A stretch of 64,000 bases of DNA from Septoria linicola (taxonomy: Eukaryota > Ascomycota > Dothideomycetes > Mycosphaerellales > Mycosphaerellaceae): assembly GCA_024114885.1 (NCBI GenBank), contig CP099419.1, positions 1,860,001-1,924,000 on the forward strand, read 5' to 3'. Within the stretch, counting starts at the first letter, position 1; every line of letters begins with the position of its first letter. A model generated the notes under the pieces. It saw only the letters and a list, made by a program, of their open reading frames with translations. It made no database searches and was not told the origin of the DNA. The translations under genes were made by a program, and so were the position numbers. Shown in pieces: positions 53,317-63,853 of this stretch.

Positions 53317-54053
53317 CGTGACCGTCTGGCGAGTATCGCTGGTTGGAGACGATTGTGCTGTCGAGATTCGTGGGCGCGGGCATCGGCTGTAGTGTTATTG
53401 AACCATCTCGATACGCATTGATGACATCGTCATCTGCAGTGCGCAAAGCTGTTCGGCGAGCAGTGACAACACCGGGGAAGTCGTGGGCTCCTTGGCATGC
53501 TCAGCTGGAGTCGAGGCAGGAATAGCTTTCCTCCCATGTCTACCTGTCACCCATTGACGTGATGAAAGCAAATTACAGGATATCCCAGACAGTGATGAGG
53601 CGGTTTGGAGCAAGCAGACAGACATGATTCACTGTCCCCAGTGACCTGACGCGAAAAGCGCGCTCGAGACGCCAAATACCATACACCTTCGGAAGACATT
53701 CAATCGCTGTGCATTGCATCAAGTCAAGTTCTTGCGCGAGAAGTACATGCGATCTGGTTTGCGATGCACGAGATGGCGCTTCCCAATGATGTGAACGTTT
53801 CGCCTAGCGTGACATAGGAGCATGGAGACAAATCACTCATGGTTGATCGTATCATGCAAGATCGTCAGCGAACAGTGGAGTTCGTGAGCATTGTGCTCAA
53901 GGAAATCAAGCGGTTTGTGCTTGATGCTTCACTTTGGGACCGATGTCGCAAGACATCACAAGGACTGTCGGCAATACCCCTCATGAACGTCCCCGCGATG
54001 CAGTACTTCTAGAGCTTGAGCGCTACTTGAGCGAATTCAAGTGCATAGAGAAA
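53317..54053. other. Divergent intergenic region, antiporter / SDR
   Basis: About 740 bp. The SDR frame is open from 53934 and may extend the protein; otherwise nothing seen. Confidence 0.5.
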
Positions 54054-55124
54054 ATGAGCGAGGTATTTCCCAGGCCGACTAGATCGCTCAAGGGCAGGAC
54101 AGCAATTGTAGGTTTTCCACAACAAATCACAAAGTAGAACGGATCTAGCTTACGCGAATCGTGCTAGGTCTCTGGCGCTGGAGCAGTAGGAGACGGCATT
54201 GGCAATGGAAGAGCTGCTGCCATACTACTCGCCGAGGCTGGTTGCAATGTTGTTTGCGTTGACATCAAATTTGATCTTGCTCAAAAGACAGTGGAAATGA
54301 TACAAGCCGATGGCTTTGGCAAAGCGGCTGCCGTCGAAGCCGATGTGACCAAACAAGAAGAATGTAGCAGGATCGTGAGCACTGCGGTAGAGGAGTTCGG
54401 TCGACTTGACATTTTGGTCAATGTTGTTGGTATTGGCGGTGCTACTGGCACGGCAGTGGAGGTCGACATGGTGGAATGGGCGAAAGGAATGGAGGTCAAT
54501 GTGGGCAGCATGGTCAGTTTTTGGTCAGTGATGTCGATTTGACCGTTCACGCTGACATTTCAGGTCATGATGGCCAAGTATGCCATTCCGGAGATGGTCA
54601 AGAACGAGGGTCAGTGGCGCGGGTCGATCGTCAATATATCTTCGGTTGCTGGCATACGAGGCGGCAATCCTCATCTGCTTTATCCTACCTCAAAGGGCGC
54701 GATAGTCGTAAGTTGTCCTCTCAATCTCAAAATGACGCTGTCCACTAACCCCTCCAGAATATGACGAGAGCAATGGCCAGCCATCACGCTCCAGATGGCA
54801 TCCGCGTGAATTGTGTTTGCCCTGGCATGGTCTACACGCCCATGATGTACGCGCCAGGCATGACAGATCAAGCCCGAGAGTCGAGGAAGAACAGGTCTTT
54901 ACTGAAGACAGAAGGCACAGGATGGGATGTTGGTGCGGCCATTCGCTTTCTGGCTGGAGATGAAGCGCGCTGGTGAGTTTGGTGAATGTCAATGAAGTAC
55001 TGGTATGAGCGATGCTGACCTGAAAAGGATGACGGGCGTCGTGTTACCAGTCGATGCGGGTTCAACCATCGCGACTTCAAGTGACGTGCCAAGTGTCAAT
55101 CCTGCACCAGCAGCGATATCTTAG
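54054..55124 (+). CDS. Short-chain dehydrogenase/reductase (SDR)
   Basis: Five exons (54054-54107, 54168-54512, 54564-54707, 54758-54972 and 55028-55124) give 284 residues. The cofactor loop reads VSGAGAVGDGIGNG (Ser in place of the usual Thr). LDILVNVVGIGG, the catalytic Ser in IVNISSVAG, and YPTSKG with the Tyr/Lys pair mark a classical SDR. VNCVCPGMVYTPMM and GVVLPVDAG complete the fold. The catalytic residues are intact, so it should be active; the substrate is unknown. The open frame extends upstream to 53934 (40 more residues, acidic), but the ATG at 54054 starts near the expected N-terminus (RSLKGRTAIV). Confidence 0.9.
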
Positions 55125-55499
55125 ATCTCAAGACAGGCCGTAAGCCTCTGCTTCAGATCAGTCAGACGATCGTGTAGAAACAGAAACGCGTACTGCAGTA
55201 TCTGCCACCTGTTTAGCGATTTTCGAGAGGTCTCTGCATGCTCCAACAACAGGCGATGTGGCGGAGAACGAAGCTGTTGCTCTGGTCCAGGTGATGTTTC
55301 ATGAGCTGGCTTCCGTCAGCTTTTGATATGGACGCTACTGATTGGAGAAACTAGAGCAAAGATATTCTTGAACGACCACAGACTCAACACATTGGCGCCA
55401 TGATCAATCTCTCTGTTGCGAACGAAGAGCCTGACGTGGCGCGTGTAAAAAGAGGCAAGGTGAGGAAGGTGCAGCAGCCGGAGGAAGGCGCGCTAGGCA
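55125..55499. other. Intergenic between SDR and BRCT gene
   Basis: 3' flank of the SDR and upstream part of the BRCT gene promoter. No gene supported. Confidence 0.55.
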
Positions 55500-55668
55500 G
55501 CACGTCAGGCCGTCCTCTTCGTCGTCCACTTTCTCTCTTTTCTCTCTCTCCTCCATTCTGTTGACCGTCTTCTCCAACGCACTCACACCTGCCACCTATC
55601 TTTGCCTTCACAGCACCTCCAACACAACCACTCTCTTTCACCTACAATATACACCACACAGCTCCACA
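55500..55668 (+). promoter_or_regulatory. CT-rich leader of the BRCT gene
   Basis: A pyrimidine-rich tract (TTTCTCTCTTTTCTCTCTCT at 55529-55548) is followed by CAAC/CACA-rich, G-poor sequence up to CTCCACAATGG. This resembles the initiator and leader of strongly expressed fungal genes; the start of transcription is not known. Confidence 0.5.
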
Positions 55669-56313
55669 ATGGCAGGCGGCAAATCTGTCTACATCGTCAC
55701 CGGCGAGGAGATCATTGGGGTCTACTCCACAGAGAACGCTGCCAATGCTGTGATGGAAACCATCACAGGCGCTGTGGTAGAGACACACGAGATCAAGTAG
55801 GTCTGAACGCAACGCTCTTGATCACTCAACCTCACTGACACACTCACAGGACGACCGGCAAGAAAGGCGGAGCAAAGCGATCTTCATCAGACGCAGCTGA
55901 CGGATCGTCTCCAGCCGCGAAGAAGTCCAAGAAAGCAGACGCCACGCCACTGACCGGTGTCGCCGACGTCTTCATGGGCAAGAATGTAGGCGTCTCCCTC
56001 ACCCGCTGGTCTCAACCACAACTGACACCCGTCCAGATCTGCTTCCTCGGCACCATGAAGCTGAGACGCGATGCACTTGAGAAGTCTGCCACGAACCACG
56101 GTGGCACAATCACGAAGAAGGCTGAAGACGCCGACATCATCGTCAAGGGAGCACACATCAGTGAGGGCCAGAGCAAGGACCTCACCGACAACGGGCGGGA
56201 GACCATCACTGAGCAGGACTTCAAGGTGAGAAAGCCGATGACCAATTCCCGGCTTCTTTATGTATTCGCTGACACTCCATCAGGTCTGGCTCACGACCGG
56301 CGAGGAGCAGTGA
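55669..56313 (+). CDS. Small BRCT-domain protein
   Basis: Four exons (55669-55796, 55850-55985, 56037-56225 and 56284-56313) give 160 residues. The N-terminal 42 residues (YIVTGEEIIGVYSTENAAN) form a small alpha/beta unit loosely reminiscent of RNase H1-type N-domains. A Lys/Ser/Ala-rich linker follows (KKSKKADA). The C-terminal 80 residues look like one BRCT repeat (ICFLGTMKLRRDALEKSA, NHGGTITKKAEDADIIVKG, ETITEQDFKVWL). BRCT modules mediate protein-protein or phosphopeptide contacts, often in DNA repair. A single BRCT with so little else is unusual; the role is unknown. Confidence 0.8.
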
Positions 56314-56607
56314 GTGCCGACAAAACGATACACTCTCATCACTACATCACACTACATCGACCAATGTCAGGAACGACATTTGCGGCCGCCGCGTGTCAGC
56401 GAAGCGAGCTTGCACAGAGATCTGAGTGAACTGCGTAGTGCCGGCGAGCATCATCATCGGCTGTACAGAAAAGCATTTATTGGTAGCTACGAGATAAATG
56501 AAGCACGCCGTCATTGGCACATCATCTACATCATCTTTCTTCGTTGTCCCTGTTGCTCTGCTGATCTACCAGGCTTGCGGCATGACTGTTGATACTGTGG
56601 TCAAGCG

Positions 56608-59600
56608 CTACGAGCCAAAGTTCATCTTGAGCGCTATTGTTGGCTCCCGATCCTCGCCGCTGTCCTGTCTGACTCCACGACTGCCAGCCTGCGACTTCAG
56701 TATTTGCTCCATCAGTTGCTTTCTGGTTCCCGACATCCCACCAATGATACTTCGGAAAGTGACATTATCAGTGGCAGCTAGCTCCAACAACCTGGCAGCA
56801 GTACCCTGATGTGAAGCTGGTCCGTCTTTGCTTGCACGATTGAGCAAGGTGTTGACGAGCAGTACGACTGCAGCTGGCGTTTGCTCTGGCGCGAGACGAG
56901 CCGTCGCCATTGTCAGCGTCTGTGCTACCACGAGCTTCGTCTCGCCAATGCCCTCCAGCTCTGGAGCTTCCTGAAGGAAGCTGACCAAATGGAAGAATGT
57001 CAGACGAGGCGCCACACCTTGACCCACGAGAGTGCGATAGCAGCCCGCAGCGGCTTTGGTGGTCATTGGCGCTGCCAGGCATTCACGAAGCTCGTCGATG
57101 AAGCGTATCATGAGTGGATCGTCAGCAGCGAATAGTGGCTGTGCTGTAGACAGCAGAACAGTGATTGCGAGCAGTGTGTTCTTCTCGCACGGCAAGCTGG
57201 CCTCAGTCTCTCGCTTCTGTGCGTTGCGCAGAATAGCCAGCATCGTCTTCAATGCATTCCGGATCTGCTGCTTAGTCCCCAGCCGTTCATCCTCTGCTAC
57301 CATTGACACGAAGCGCCGGAAGATAGGAAGTGCTTGGGAGACTACTACAGCCTGGCAGCTTGCAGTGCCCAAGATCGTGACAAATATGTGTAGAATGGAT
57401 GCATGCAGATCAGCTTTGATGATCGAGGGAAACACTTCAGACACGTCAACGAGGGCTTGCAAAGCAGCACGGACAAGTCCTATGGCTTCTTCCGAGGTGT
57501 CCAGATGAGCTGCAATAGGCGTGTCAGCCAAGCCAGGCACAAGACCTGCAATCACCAAGATGATGATTCGAGTGAGCTCGAACAGCTGCTCAATGTCCTC
57601 GGACAGCGTCTCCTCACTGGAGGCAGCCGTTTGGCCCTTTCTAGAGGATGGGTGTACCAAGCACAAGTTACGTGCTATCTCAACGATGATAGTCTGCATG
57701 CCCAGGCTTTCGGTCAAGACCATGCGATCCAGAAGGTCCATAGTTTCGGCGAAAACGACCTCCTGATAGACAGCGTGCCCGGACACTGATGGCCGTAAGA
57801 TTTTCTTTAAAGCAGCGAGGATGTCAAGATTCTTCTGCCGCACGAGCACGTCATCGTTGCCGCTGCGCACTGCGAGTGACTCGAATGCGAGACCGTATAG
57901 CACGAAGAAGAATGCGACTGGTTCTTCGCGATAGTTGATGCCAGTGCTCCTGCGCGCAATGCCGTTCATAGCATCCGAGCCTTTCTCGGCACCATTATGC
58001 GCCGATTCTTTGTTGTCTAATGCCTCGAACACAAACTCACTATCCTCTTCGATCAGACTAGCAATTGCATCTACCAAGCTCAGCCACGATGCTTGGTAAA
58101 ATTTAAGCAAAGTTTCTCTGTTGAGTGCAGCATAAACCATGTCGAGATCGCCAGATGTGGATGGTGTCGCCGTAGTAGCTGAGATATCAGGCTCGAAGCG
58201 AAGGCGTGCGTATTCGCGCAAGGATGAAATCCAGAGTGGCACAAGCTGCGCGATATGAGGTCTAACAATCTCCACCAGGTACTCTTGGTCACTGCTGGCT
58301 ATCTGTAGCTCCGCCCATGTCGAGAACACAGCCATGCGAACCATGACCTGTGCATTTGAAGTGAGGCCTCGGAGATCGCCAATGGCAGCAGTGTCCGAGT
58401 CACGCGAGAAGCTGTCCAACGCGGATACAAGCGTCTTCAAAATGCGCCCCATACGCTCCGCATCTCTAACAACACCGGTGGCGATGAAAGTAGCGCAGAC
58501 ATTGACTGCCGCCGCTGCCAGTTCGGGCGAAGAGTCTGCCGCAAAGGCAGGTGTCAATGCGGAACTGATCTGTGCTTGATACTGTTCTAGGAGCATGGCT
58601 TCTCCAAAATCAGGGTCTGGCGTTCTGCCAAACATCTTGAGGATCTGATCAATGATTTGCATGCCTACGACCCGAAGTGAAGCCACACCTGCAGTCGAGG
58701 CGGAAAAGGCAATGCGGATCACATCAGCGACCTTGCTCTGGAGTGCTGCTTCGCCTGGGCTGTACTCGCTGATGGCCGCCTCTTTCCTGATCATGCCTAT
58801 CAGACTCAGCAAGCACTCCATGGCGAACAGCCTCACTTGCCATCGCATGAGCTCTTGCGCAGATGATGGGGCTTGCGCATCGTCCTCCTTTTGCGCGCCA
58901 GCAGTGATAGCGAATCCAGCTACTTCTTCGTCCTGTAGGTCGGGGCCTGCAGTGCTGGTAGGGCCTGCAGTCTTGGGCTGTTGTTCCGACTTGACCATGG
59001 TCTTGGTCAGTATCGTGTTGCATCGCTCGATCCAGTCGCCTGGATCACTTGTGCCGGTCTGCTGCAGCCAGTTCAAGAAGATGTCCTGTAAGGACTTCTG
59101 CCCAGGCTCGGCGTTCAAGCACTCCCACAACCTGTCTTCCAAGCCAGGACGAGCGGTGTGGATGATCTCGGGTGCGTCTCGTCGCATCAGTGTGAAGAGA
59201 CCATGGAAAGCAATGGAAGATATTTCAGGCGACGGCGAGTCCGCATCGTCTTGCAGGCGATGAACATACCGTTCAAACTGCATGTGACCAGGGGCATATA
59301 GTGAGAGGTGCTCAAAGCAACGCAGACTCTCGAGCAGAATTCCGACATCTGATTCATGTGAAAAGAGCCGGACCAAGGTCAAGATCATATCCCTGGCCTT
59401 GGCCATGTCCTGCAGATCAGGCCCAAGCACATTGATAATTGCATTGACTCCACGAGCGATGGCCGCACCCACTGGCAGACTCATTGCCATGTTGGAAGAT
59501 GCCTGTGATGCTGATTCCTCGTTGTGACCATCCGAGACGTACAGCTGACTGAGCATGCCAATTGTGCTTGTGACATATCCGGAAAAGTTCAGGCCAGCAG

Positions 59601-62600
59601 ATTCAGCGATCTGTGCCAGACTCTCTAGCGCCCAGAAGTGCACCAAAGGATGGGCATCAGCCGCCAACGACATCAGTATACCAACGATGTTCTTCATGTG
59701 CAGTCCCGCCGCCATGCCACCCAGTTGAGAGTGGATATGCGCAAGGGCACTCGCGCAGCCAGCCCGTACATGCGGTTCTCTGTTATTCACGATGGTTTCT
59801 GTAAGTTGTGTGACCTCTGTATTCGTGAAGGCTGTGCCAGAACTTGAGCAGAGCCTACCAAGCGCGGCAGCGGAAAGAGCACGAATACATTCGTCGGGAT
59901 CTTTAACGCAGACATGCAGCAAGCTCTGCAATGTCTTTTCGGTGTTTGCACTTTGCAAATTACCTTTGGCAGAGCCTATATCACCAGTTGCCACTCTCAG
60001 CGCTGTCGATAATGCAAGAGCCACGTTTGCAGTTATTGCGATCTTCCTAACAGGATCTTTCTGCAGATTAGCTCCCATCGAAGCAGCAATCTGTTCAAGC
60101 GTGCTCTCTTGGACTTTAGGACTTTGCAGTGGCAGACAAAGCCCAAAAGCAGCAATGGCAGCGTCCACCGCTTCTGTAGCGGGTGGACCAGGCAGGTCTT
60201 CAGCAACATCTTTGAATGGTAAGTAACAGCAGGTGGGATCGTTCTCAGCAGCTCGACCGATCGGAGACAGAAGTGTCTGGTCTATTTCAGACTCCACATC
60301 ACTTCTACTTGACCAGTGTCTTTCCACTGTACCGTTGACCGGGTTGAGCAGATCCAATCCTTTGACACGACCGGTGACTCCGAAGCCGTAGTTGTCACCA
60401 AGATCCCAGATGCTCTCGAAAGCAGCTGCGGCACTTGCGATAGCTGCACTGAGAGAATTAGGGGCATCGTACTCCAGATCGGAGAAAGAGGCAACTGCCA
60501 GTGGCAGAATACTGGAATGTGCTGTTGTCTCAACGCTGCCCGCAGGACTGAGACAAAGCAGCTGAGAAAAGCATTCGAACACTCGCCGCCGGACCATGAC
60601 TTCGTAATCTTGTAACTGCAGTCCTGGCTTTAGCCGGTTGGTAGGTTCATCACTCGTCTTCTTGGCGGGGAGATTCTGCAGAAAGGTCACTGTGTTCTCT
60701 AGCATACCAGCAAGGCGTCGCGATATGTCAGACGTCAACAGCCGTTGATTGTAGGTGAGAAATGATTTGATGGCACCGAGAGCACATTCTCGCACATGCG
60801 CGAGGTAGCTCACTTCCAGCATATTTCGCTGAGTCATATTCTCCTTCAGCATAGGCTTGGGGAGAGCATTTCGCCAGAGCAGCATCAGTTGCGAGAGATG
60901 GATCTTGACAAAGTTGGGGCCTAGTGACATCAGTCCACTGATCATGATCCACGCCACCTGGAGCTGACAAGAGGAGACCCGCAGATCAGAGCTTCCACTC
61001 GATTTCAGCAGTTCGGTGGCGATCTGATGGACATTGGCGTAGACATCGACAGAGCCGTATAGAGGATGCTGACTGGAAGTGCTTAGTACAGCGGCCAAGC
61101 CATATGCATAAGCAATGCATCTTCGTTGACTTTGTCTCTGACCGCCGAGCAATTTCAGCTCCCGTTTGACGCTGTTTAGGCAGATTGTGACTGCAGGAAG
61201 CAGCTGTTGCGGGCAAGCGAGGGTGAAGATGCGCAAAGCTCGGGAGGTCTGCACCTGAACAGTGAAACTTGAATGTTGCAGGACTTGTAGTAAGCCTTCT
61301 CGACAGCTTTCCGCAATGCTGCCGATGGCTGTGTCTAGACGTTGAATGAGGGATGCCAGTGCGCTGACGGCGCCTGTCAATACCGCCTTAGTCGGCTCTG
61401 GCCGTTCCTTGACCGCTTGAGGAAAGTCCTTGATGATATCGTTCAGCAGAAACCGGCAAGCATTCAGCTGAGCTGTCTCGCCAAGCATAGTTCCAACAAC
61501 GCGTTCGAGAATGACACGGACGAACTTTCGAGCCATCAGCTGTCGGTACTGGTTCGATTGCCAGCCCGGGTGATCCAAGATGTCATCGAAAAGATGACGA
61601 GCAATGTCGTTGTACTTTGTCTCCACAACACCTGCGCCAAGCGCTTTGAACACTTTGATATAGCACACCGCAACTCCTGCCCGTGCTCGATTTGAAGTTG
61701 ATGGCCGACAGAAGATGGTAGACAGGAGCTTGAGAATCTCTGGAAGAGTGTATGAGAGAGCTGTCACCGGCTTGTCGGGCACTGGCGATGAAGCTCGCTC
61801 TGCCTCTTCCTCCAGATCCTTGGGCCTCGCAGCCTTCTTGGATTTCTTTGGCTTCTTGAGCTTTGGGACCACATCTCTGTTGGCGACATCTGTGTGGCTT
61901 TTCACAAGCTGGGCAGCTAAACAAGCCGCTCCAGCATGTCGAACGGGAACGGATGCACTTTCCAATGTCTTTCCCAGTGCAGTCTGCAGCTTGTCAAAGT
62001 CGCTCGAGTTGTCGAAGTAAGACGTGGTCTGCACAAGTTGCTCCAAAGCATAGCATGCGCTTGCTTGTACGAGCAGAGATTTGTCGCCGCTTGCCGCATT
62101 CCTGGCTTGTTTCCAAATAGCTCTTCCCAGTTCTTCGTCGATGGCGACTGTGATTCCTCGCGCGATTCTTCCACATGCTCGGAATATGGCACTTCTCAAT
62201 CCAGCATCACTCGATGTAGACTTCAGCAATTTCAACACGGTGCTACAGGCCAGCGGAGAGTGGCCAATCGCGCTGTCCCCGGCCGTCTCAAACACGATTC
62301 CCAAGCAATGAACTGCAGCATGCTTCGCTCTGAGGTCCCTCTCCTTGCCAGCACTGACCACCGCTACGAGATCTGTAATGGTCTCAAACAAGACCCTTCT
62401 GCTCCCTTTGGTGAACACACCCGCAAAGGTCCTGCCCAAGTTCTTTCGAATAACCCTCGTAGGAGGTGGTGAGGTCAAAGTGATTACTTGTAGAAGCTCC
62501 TTCTTGATCGTGCCCTGCTCTGCAGTCACTCTCTCGGCGGGAAGCTCTTCCACATGTCGCGCAAGGTCGGCGGTAAAGGTCAATAAGTACAGTCCTTGTT

Positions 62601-62745
62601 GTTCTGAAGGCAAAGCATGCAACTTCTTCACGTCCAGTTCGTAGGCTGAGAGCTGTTGCTCGCCATTGGCAGCTGGTCCCTTTGCGCTCTCGACGACAGG
62701 AGGTTTGCTAGTAGTCGCATCGGTCGTCGAGTCTGCATCGGCCAT
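56608..62745 (-). CDS. LAA1: HEAT-repeat protein LAA1/HEATR5
   Basis: A single uninterrupted exon of 2045 residues, close to yeast Laa1. After a short acidic N-terminus, the sequence YELDVKKLHALPSEQQGLYL begins the HEAT-repeat solenoid that runs throughout, with blocks such as RKNLGRTFAGVFTKGSRRVL, RHAGAACLAAQLVKS and KFVRVILERVVGTMLGETAQ. Laa1/HEATR5 is an accessory of the AP-1 clathrin adaptor and helps its recruitment to the trans-Golgi/endosome. A lysine-rich loop (KLKKPKKSKKAARPK) lies near residue 300. No TM segment is present. The start is 223 bp from the divergent TACO1 gene. Confidence 0.93.
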   Translation of the reverse strand: MADADSTTDATTSKPPVVESAKGPAANGEQQLSAYELDVKKLHALPSEQQGLYLLTFTADLARHVEELPAERVTAEQGTIKKELLQVITLTSPPPTRVIRKNLGRTFAGVFTKGSRRVLFETITDLVAVVSAGKERDLRAKHAAVHCLGIVFETAGDSAIGHSPLACSTVLKLLKSTSSDAGLRSAIFRACGRIARGITVAIDEELGRAIWKQARNAASGDKSLLVQASACYALEQLVQTTSYFDNSSDFDKLQTALGKTLESASVPVRHAGAACLAAQLVKSHTDVANRDVVPKLKKPKKSKKAARPKDLEEEAERASSPVPDKPVTALSYTLPEILKLLSTIFCRPSTSNRARAGVAVCYIKVFKALGAGVVETKYNDIARHLFDDILDHPGWQSNQYRQLMARKFVRVILERVVGTMLGETAQLNACRFLLNDIIKDFPQAVKERPEPTKAVLTGAVSALASLIQRLDTAIGSIAESCREGLLQVLQHSSFTVQVQTSRALRIFTLACPQQLLPAVTICLNSVKRELKLLGGQRQSQRRCIAYAYGLAAVLSTSSQHPLYGSVDVYANVHQIATELLKSSGSSDLRVSSCQLQVAWIMISGLMSLGPNFVKIHLSQLMLLWRNALPKPMLKENMTQRNMLEVSYLAHVRECALGAIKSFLTYNQRLLTSDISRRLAGMLENTVTFLQNLPAKKTSDEPTNRLKPGLQLQDYEVMVRRRVFECFSQLLCLSPAGSVETTAHSSILPLAVASFSDLEYDAPNSLSAAIASAAAAFESIWDLGDNYGFGVTGRVKGLDLLNPVNGTVERHWSSRSDVESEIDQTLLSPIGRAAENDPTCCYLPFKDVAEDLPGPPATEAVDAAIAAFGLCLPLQSPKVQESTLEQIAASMGANLQKDPVRKIAITANVALALSTALRVATGDIGSAKGNLQSANTEKTLQSLLHVCVKDPDECIRALSAAALGRLCSSSGTAFTNTEVTQLTETIVNNREPHVRAGCASALAHIHSQLGGMAAGLHMKNIVGILMSLAADAHPLVHFWALESLAQIAESAGLNFSGYVTSTIGMLSQLYVSDGHNEESASQASSNMAMSLPVGAAIARGVNAIINVLGPDLQDMAKARDMILTLVRLFSHESDVGILLESLRCFEHLSLYAPGHMQFERYVHRLQDDADSPSPEISSIAFHGLFTLMRRDAPEIIHTARPGLEDRLWECLNAEPGQKSLQDIFLNWLQQTGTSDPGDWIERCNTILTKTMVKSEQQPKTAGPTSTAGPDLQDEEVAGFAITAGAQKEDDAQAPSSAQELMRWQVRLFAMECLLSLIGMIRKEAAISEYSPGEAALQSKVADVIRIAFSASTAGVASLRVVGMQIIDQILKMFGRTPDPDFGEAMLLEQYQAQISSALTPAFAADSSPELAAAAVNVCATFIATGVVRDAERMGRILKTLVSALDSFSRDSDTAAIGDLRGLTSNAQVMVRMAVFSTWAELQIASSDQEYLVEIVRPHIAQLVPLWISSLREYARLRFEPDISATTATPSTSGDLDMVYAALNRETLLKFYQASWLSLVDAIASLIEEDSEFVFEALDNKESAHNGAEKGSDAMNGIARRSTGINYREEPVAFFFVLYGLAFESLAVRSGNDDVLVRQKNLDILAALKKILRPSVSGHAVYQEVVFAETMDLLDRMVLTESLGMQTIIVEIARNLCLVHPSSRKGQTAASSEETLSEDIEQLFELTRIIILVIAGLVPGLADTPIAAHLDTSEEAIGLVRAALQALVDVSEVFPSIIKADLHASILHIFVTILGTASCQAVVVSQALPIFRRFVSMVAEDERLGTKQQIRNALKTMLAILRNAQKRETEASLPCEKNTLLAITVLLSTAQPLFAADDPLMIRFIDELRECLAAPMTTKAAAGCYRTLVGQGVAPRLTFFHLVSFLQEAPELEGIGETKLVVAQTLTMATARLAPEQTPAAVVLLVNTLLNRASKDGPASHQGTAARLLELAATDNVTFRSIIGGMSGTRKQLMEQILKSQAGSRGVRQDSGEDREPTIALKMNFGS

Positions 62746-62968
62746 GATTCGTAAACTATCCTATATCATGGCGTCGTCCAAGAAACTGCGCACTCCCACA
62801 CACTCGATCGCTAAACCGTTCAGTCGTGAGAAAGGGAGACGGTGTGGCATCTATGGACGATCTGTCAGGAGCTATTGGGAAACGCATAACGCCGAATCAA
62901 GTCCGAACCACTCCATATATCGTGCTGGAAATGCGATTCGTCTGCCGACACAATATCAAACAAGAACG
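62746..62968. promoter_or_regulatory. Divergent promoter region, LAA1 / TACO1
   Basis: This 223-bp gap separates the start codons of two conserved, divergently oriented genes. The plus-strand frame through it stays open back into LAA1, but without coding character. No core element was recognised. Confidence 0.5.
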
Positions 62969-63853
62969 ATGGCACCAAGCAGAGGTCTTTCACAACTCAT
63001 CCGCAGACCGAATCTGTACATCTGTCAGACATGTCGAGCTCGAGGGTTTGCTGCTACAAGCCAAGCTCCGTCTGGCCACAACAGATGGTCCAAGATCCAG
63101 CATGACAAGGCCAAAGTCGATTCGCGGAAGAACAAGCAGCGTTCCATCTTCGCAGCTGAGATCTCACTGGCTTCCAAACTCTACGGGCCCGATCCACAGT
63201 CCAATCCTCGTCTACACGATCTCATCACAAAAGCCAAACGAGAAGGATTCGCCAAAGCATCGATCGAAGGCGCCATAGCACGAGGTCAAGGCCGAAGTTT
63301 GAGTGGCGCCAGCTTGGAGAATGTTACGATAGAGGGCATACTTCCGGGAAACGTGGCTGTGATTGTCGAGTGTGAGACGGATAGTAAGCTCAGGACATTG
63401 GCAGAAGTGCGGCTTGCCATCAAGGAGAATGGAGGCTCGACGACACCCACAAGCTACCTGTTCGAGAAGAGAGGCATCGTGAAATTTGAGAAGAAGGACG
63501 GCGTCGGGATTGACGAAGCACTAGAGCCTGCACTGGAAGCTGGAGCTACCGATGTGGAAGAAGATGCAGAAGGGAGAATCGTCGTGTCAACGGAACCTGC
63601 AGATTTGAGAGCTGCAGGCGATGCTATTGCAAAGGCACTAGAATTGCAGATCGCAACCAGCGAGGTGGTGTGGGATCCAAATGAGGACACAAAGGTCGAG
63701 ATACCGGACGACGATGCTGCAGCGGGACTATGTGCATTTTTAGACGAGCTACAGGATAAAGAGCAGACCGTGCAGTCGATTGCATTGAATGTGTCTCAAG
63801 GAAAGCTGGATGGCGAAGCATGGAAGGACCTTCAAGCACGATATGTCAGTTGA
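62969..63853 (+). CDS. TACO1: Mitochondrial YebC/TACO1-family translational activator
   Basis: A single-exon protein of 294 residues from the ATG at 62969. A basic presequence (MAPSRGLSQLIRRPNLYICQ then RARGFAATS) suggests mitochondrial import. The YebC/TACO1 core follows: SGHNRWSKIQHDKAKVDSRK then NKQRSIFAAEI, IEGILPGNVAVIVECETD, LRTLAEVRLAIKENGGS and FEKRGIVKFEKKDG. The family supports translation of COX1 in mitochondria (human TACO1; Dpc29-like in yeast) by relieving ribosome stalling. It is divergent from LAA1. The window ends 147 bp after its stop. Confidence 0.93.
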   Translation: MAPSRGLSQLIRRPNLYICQTCRARGFAATSQAPSGHNRWSKIQHDKAKVDSRKNKQRSIFAAEISLASKLYGPDPQSNPRLHDLITKAKREGFAKASIEGAIARGQGRSLSGASLENVTIEGILPGNVAVIVECETDSKLRTLAEVRLAIKENGGSTTPTSYLFEKRGIVKFEKKDGVGIDEALEPALEAGATDVEEDAEGRIVVSTEPADLRAAGDAIAKALELQIATSEVVWDPNEDTKVEIPDDDAAAGLCAFLDELQDKEQTVQSIALNVSQGKLDGEAWKDLQARYVS

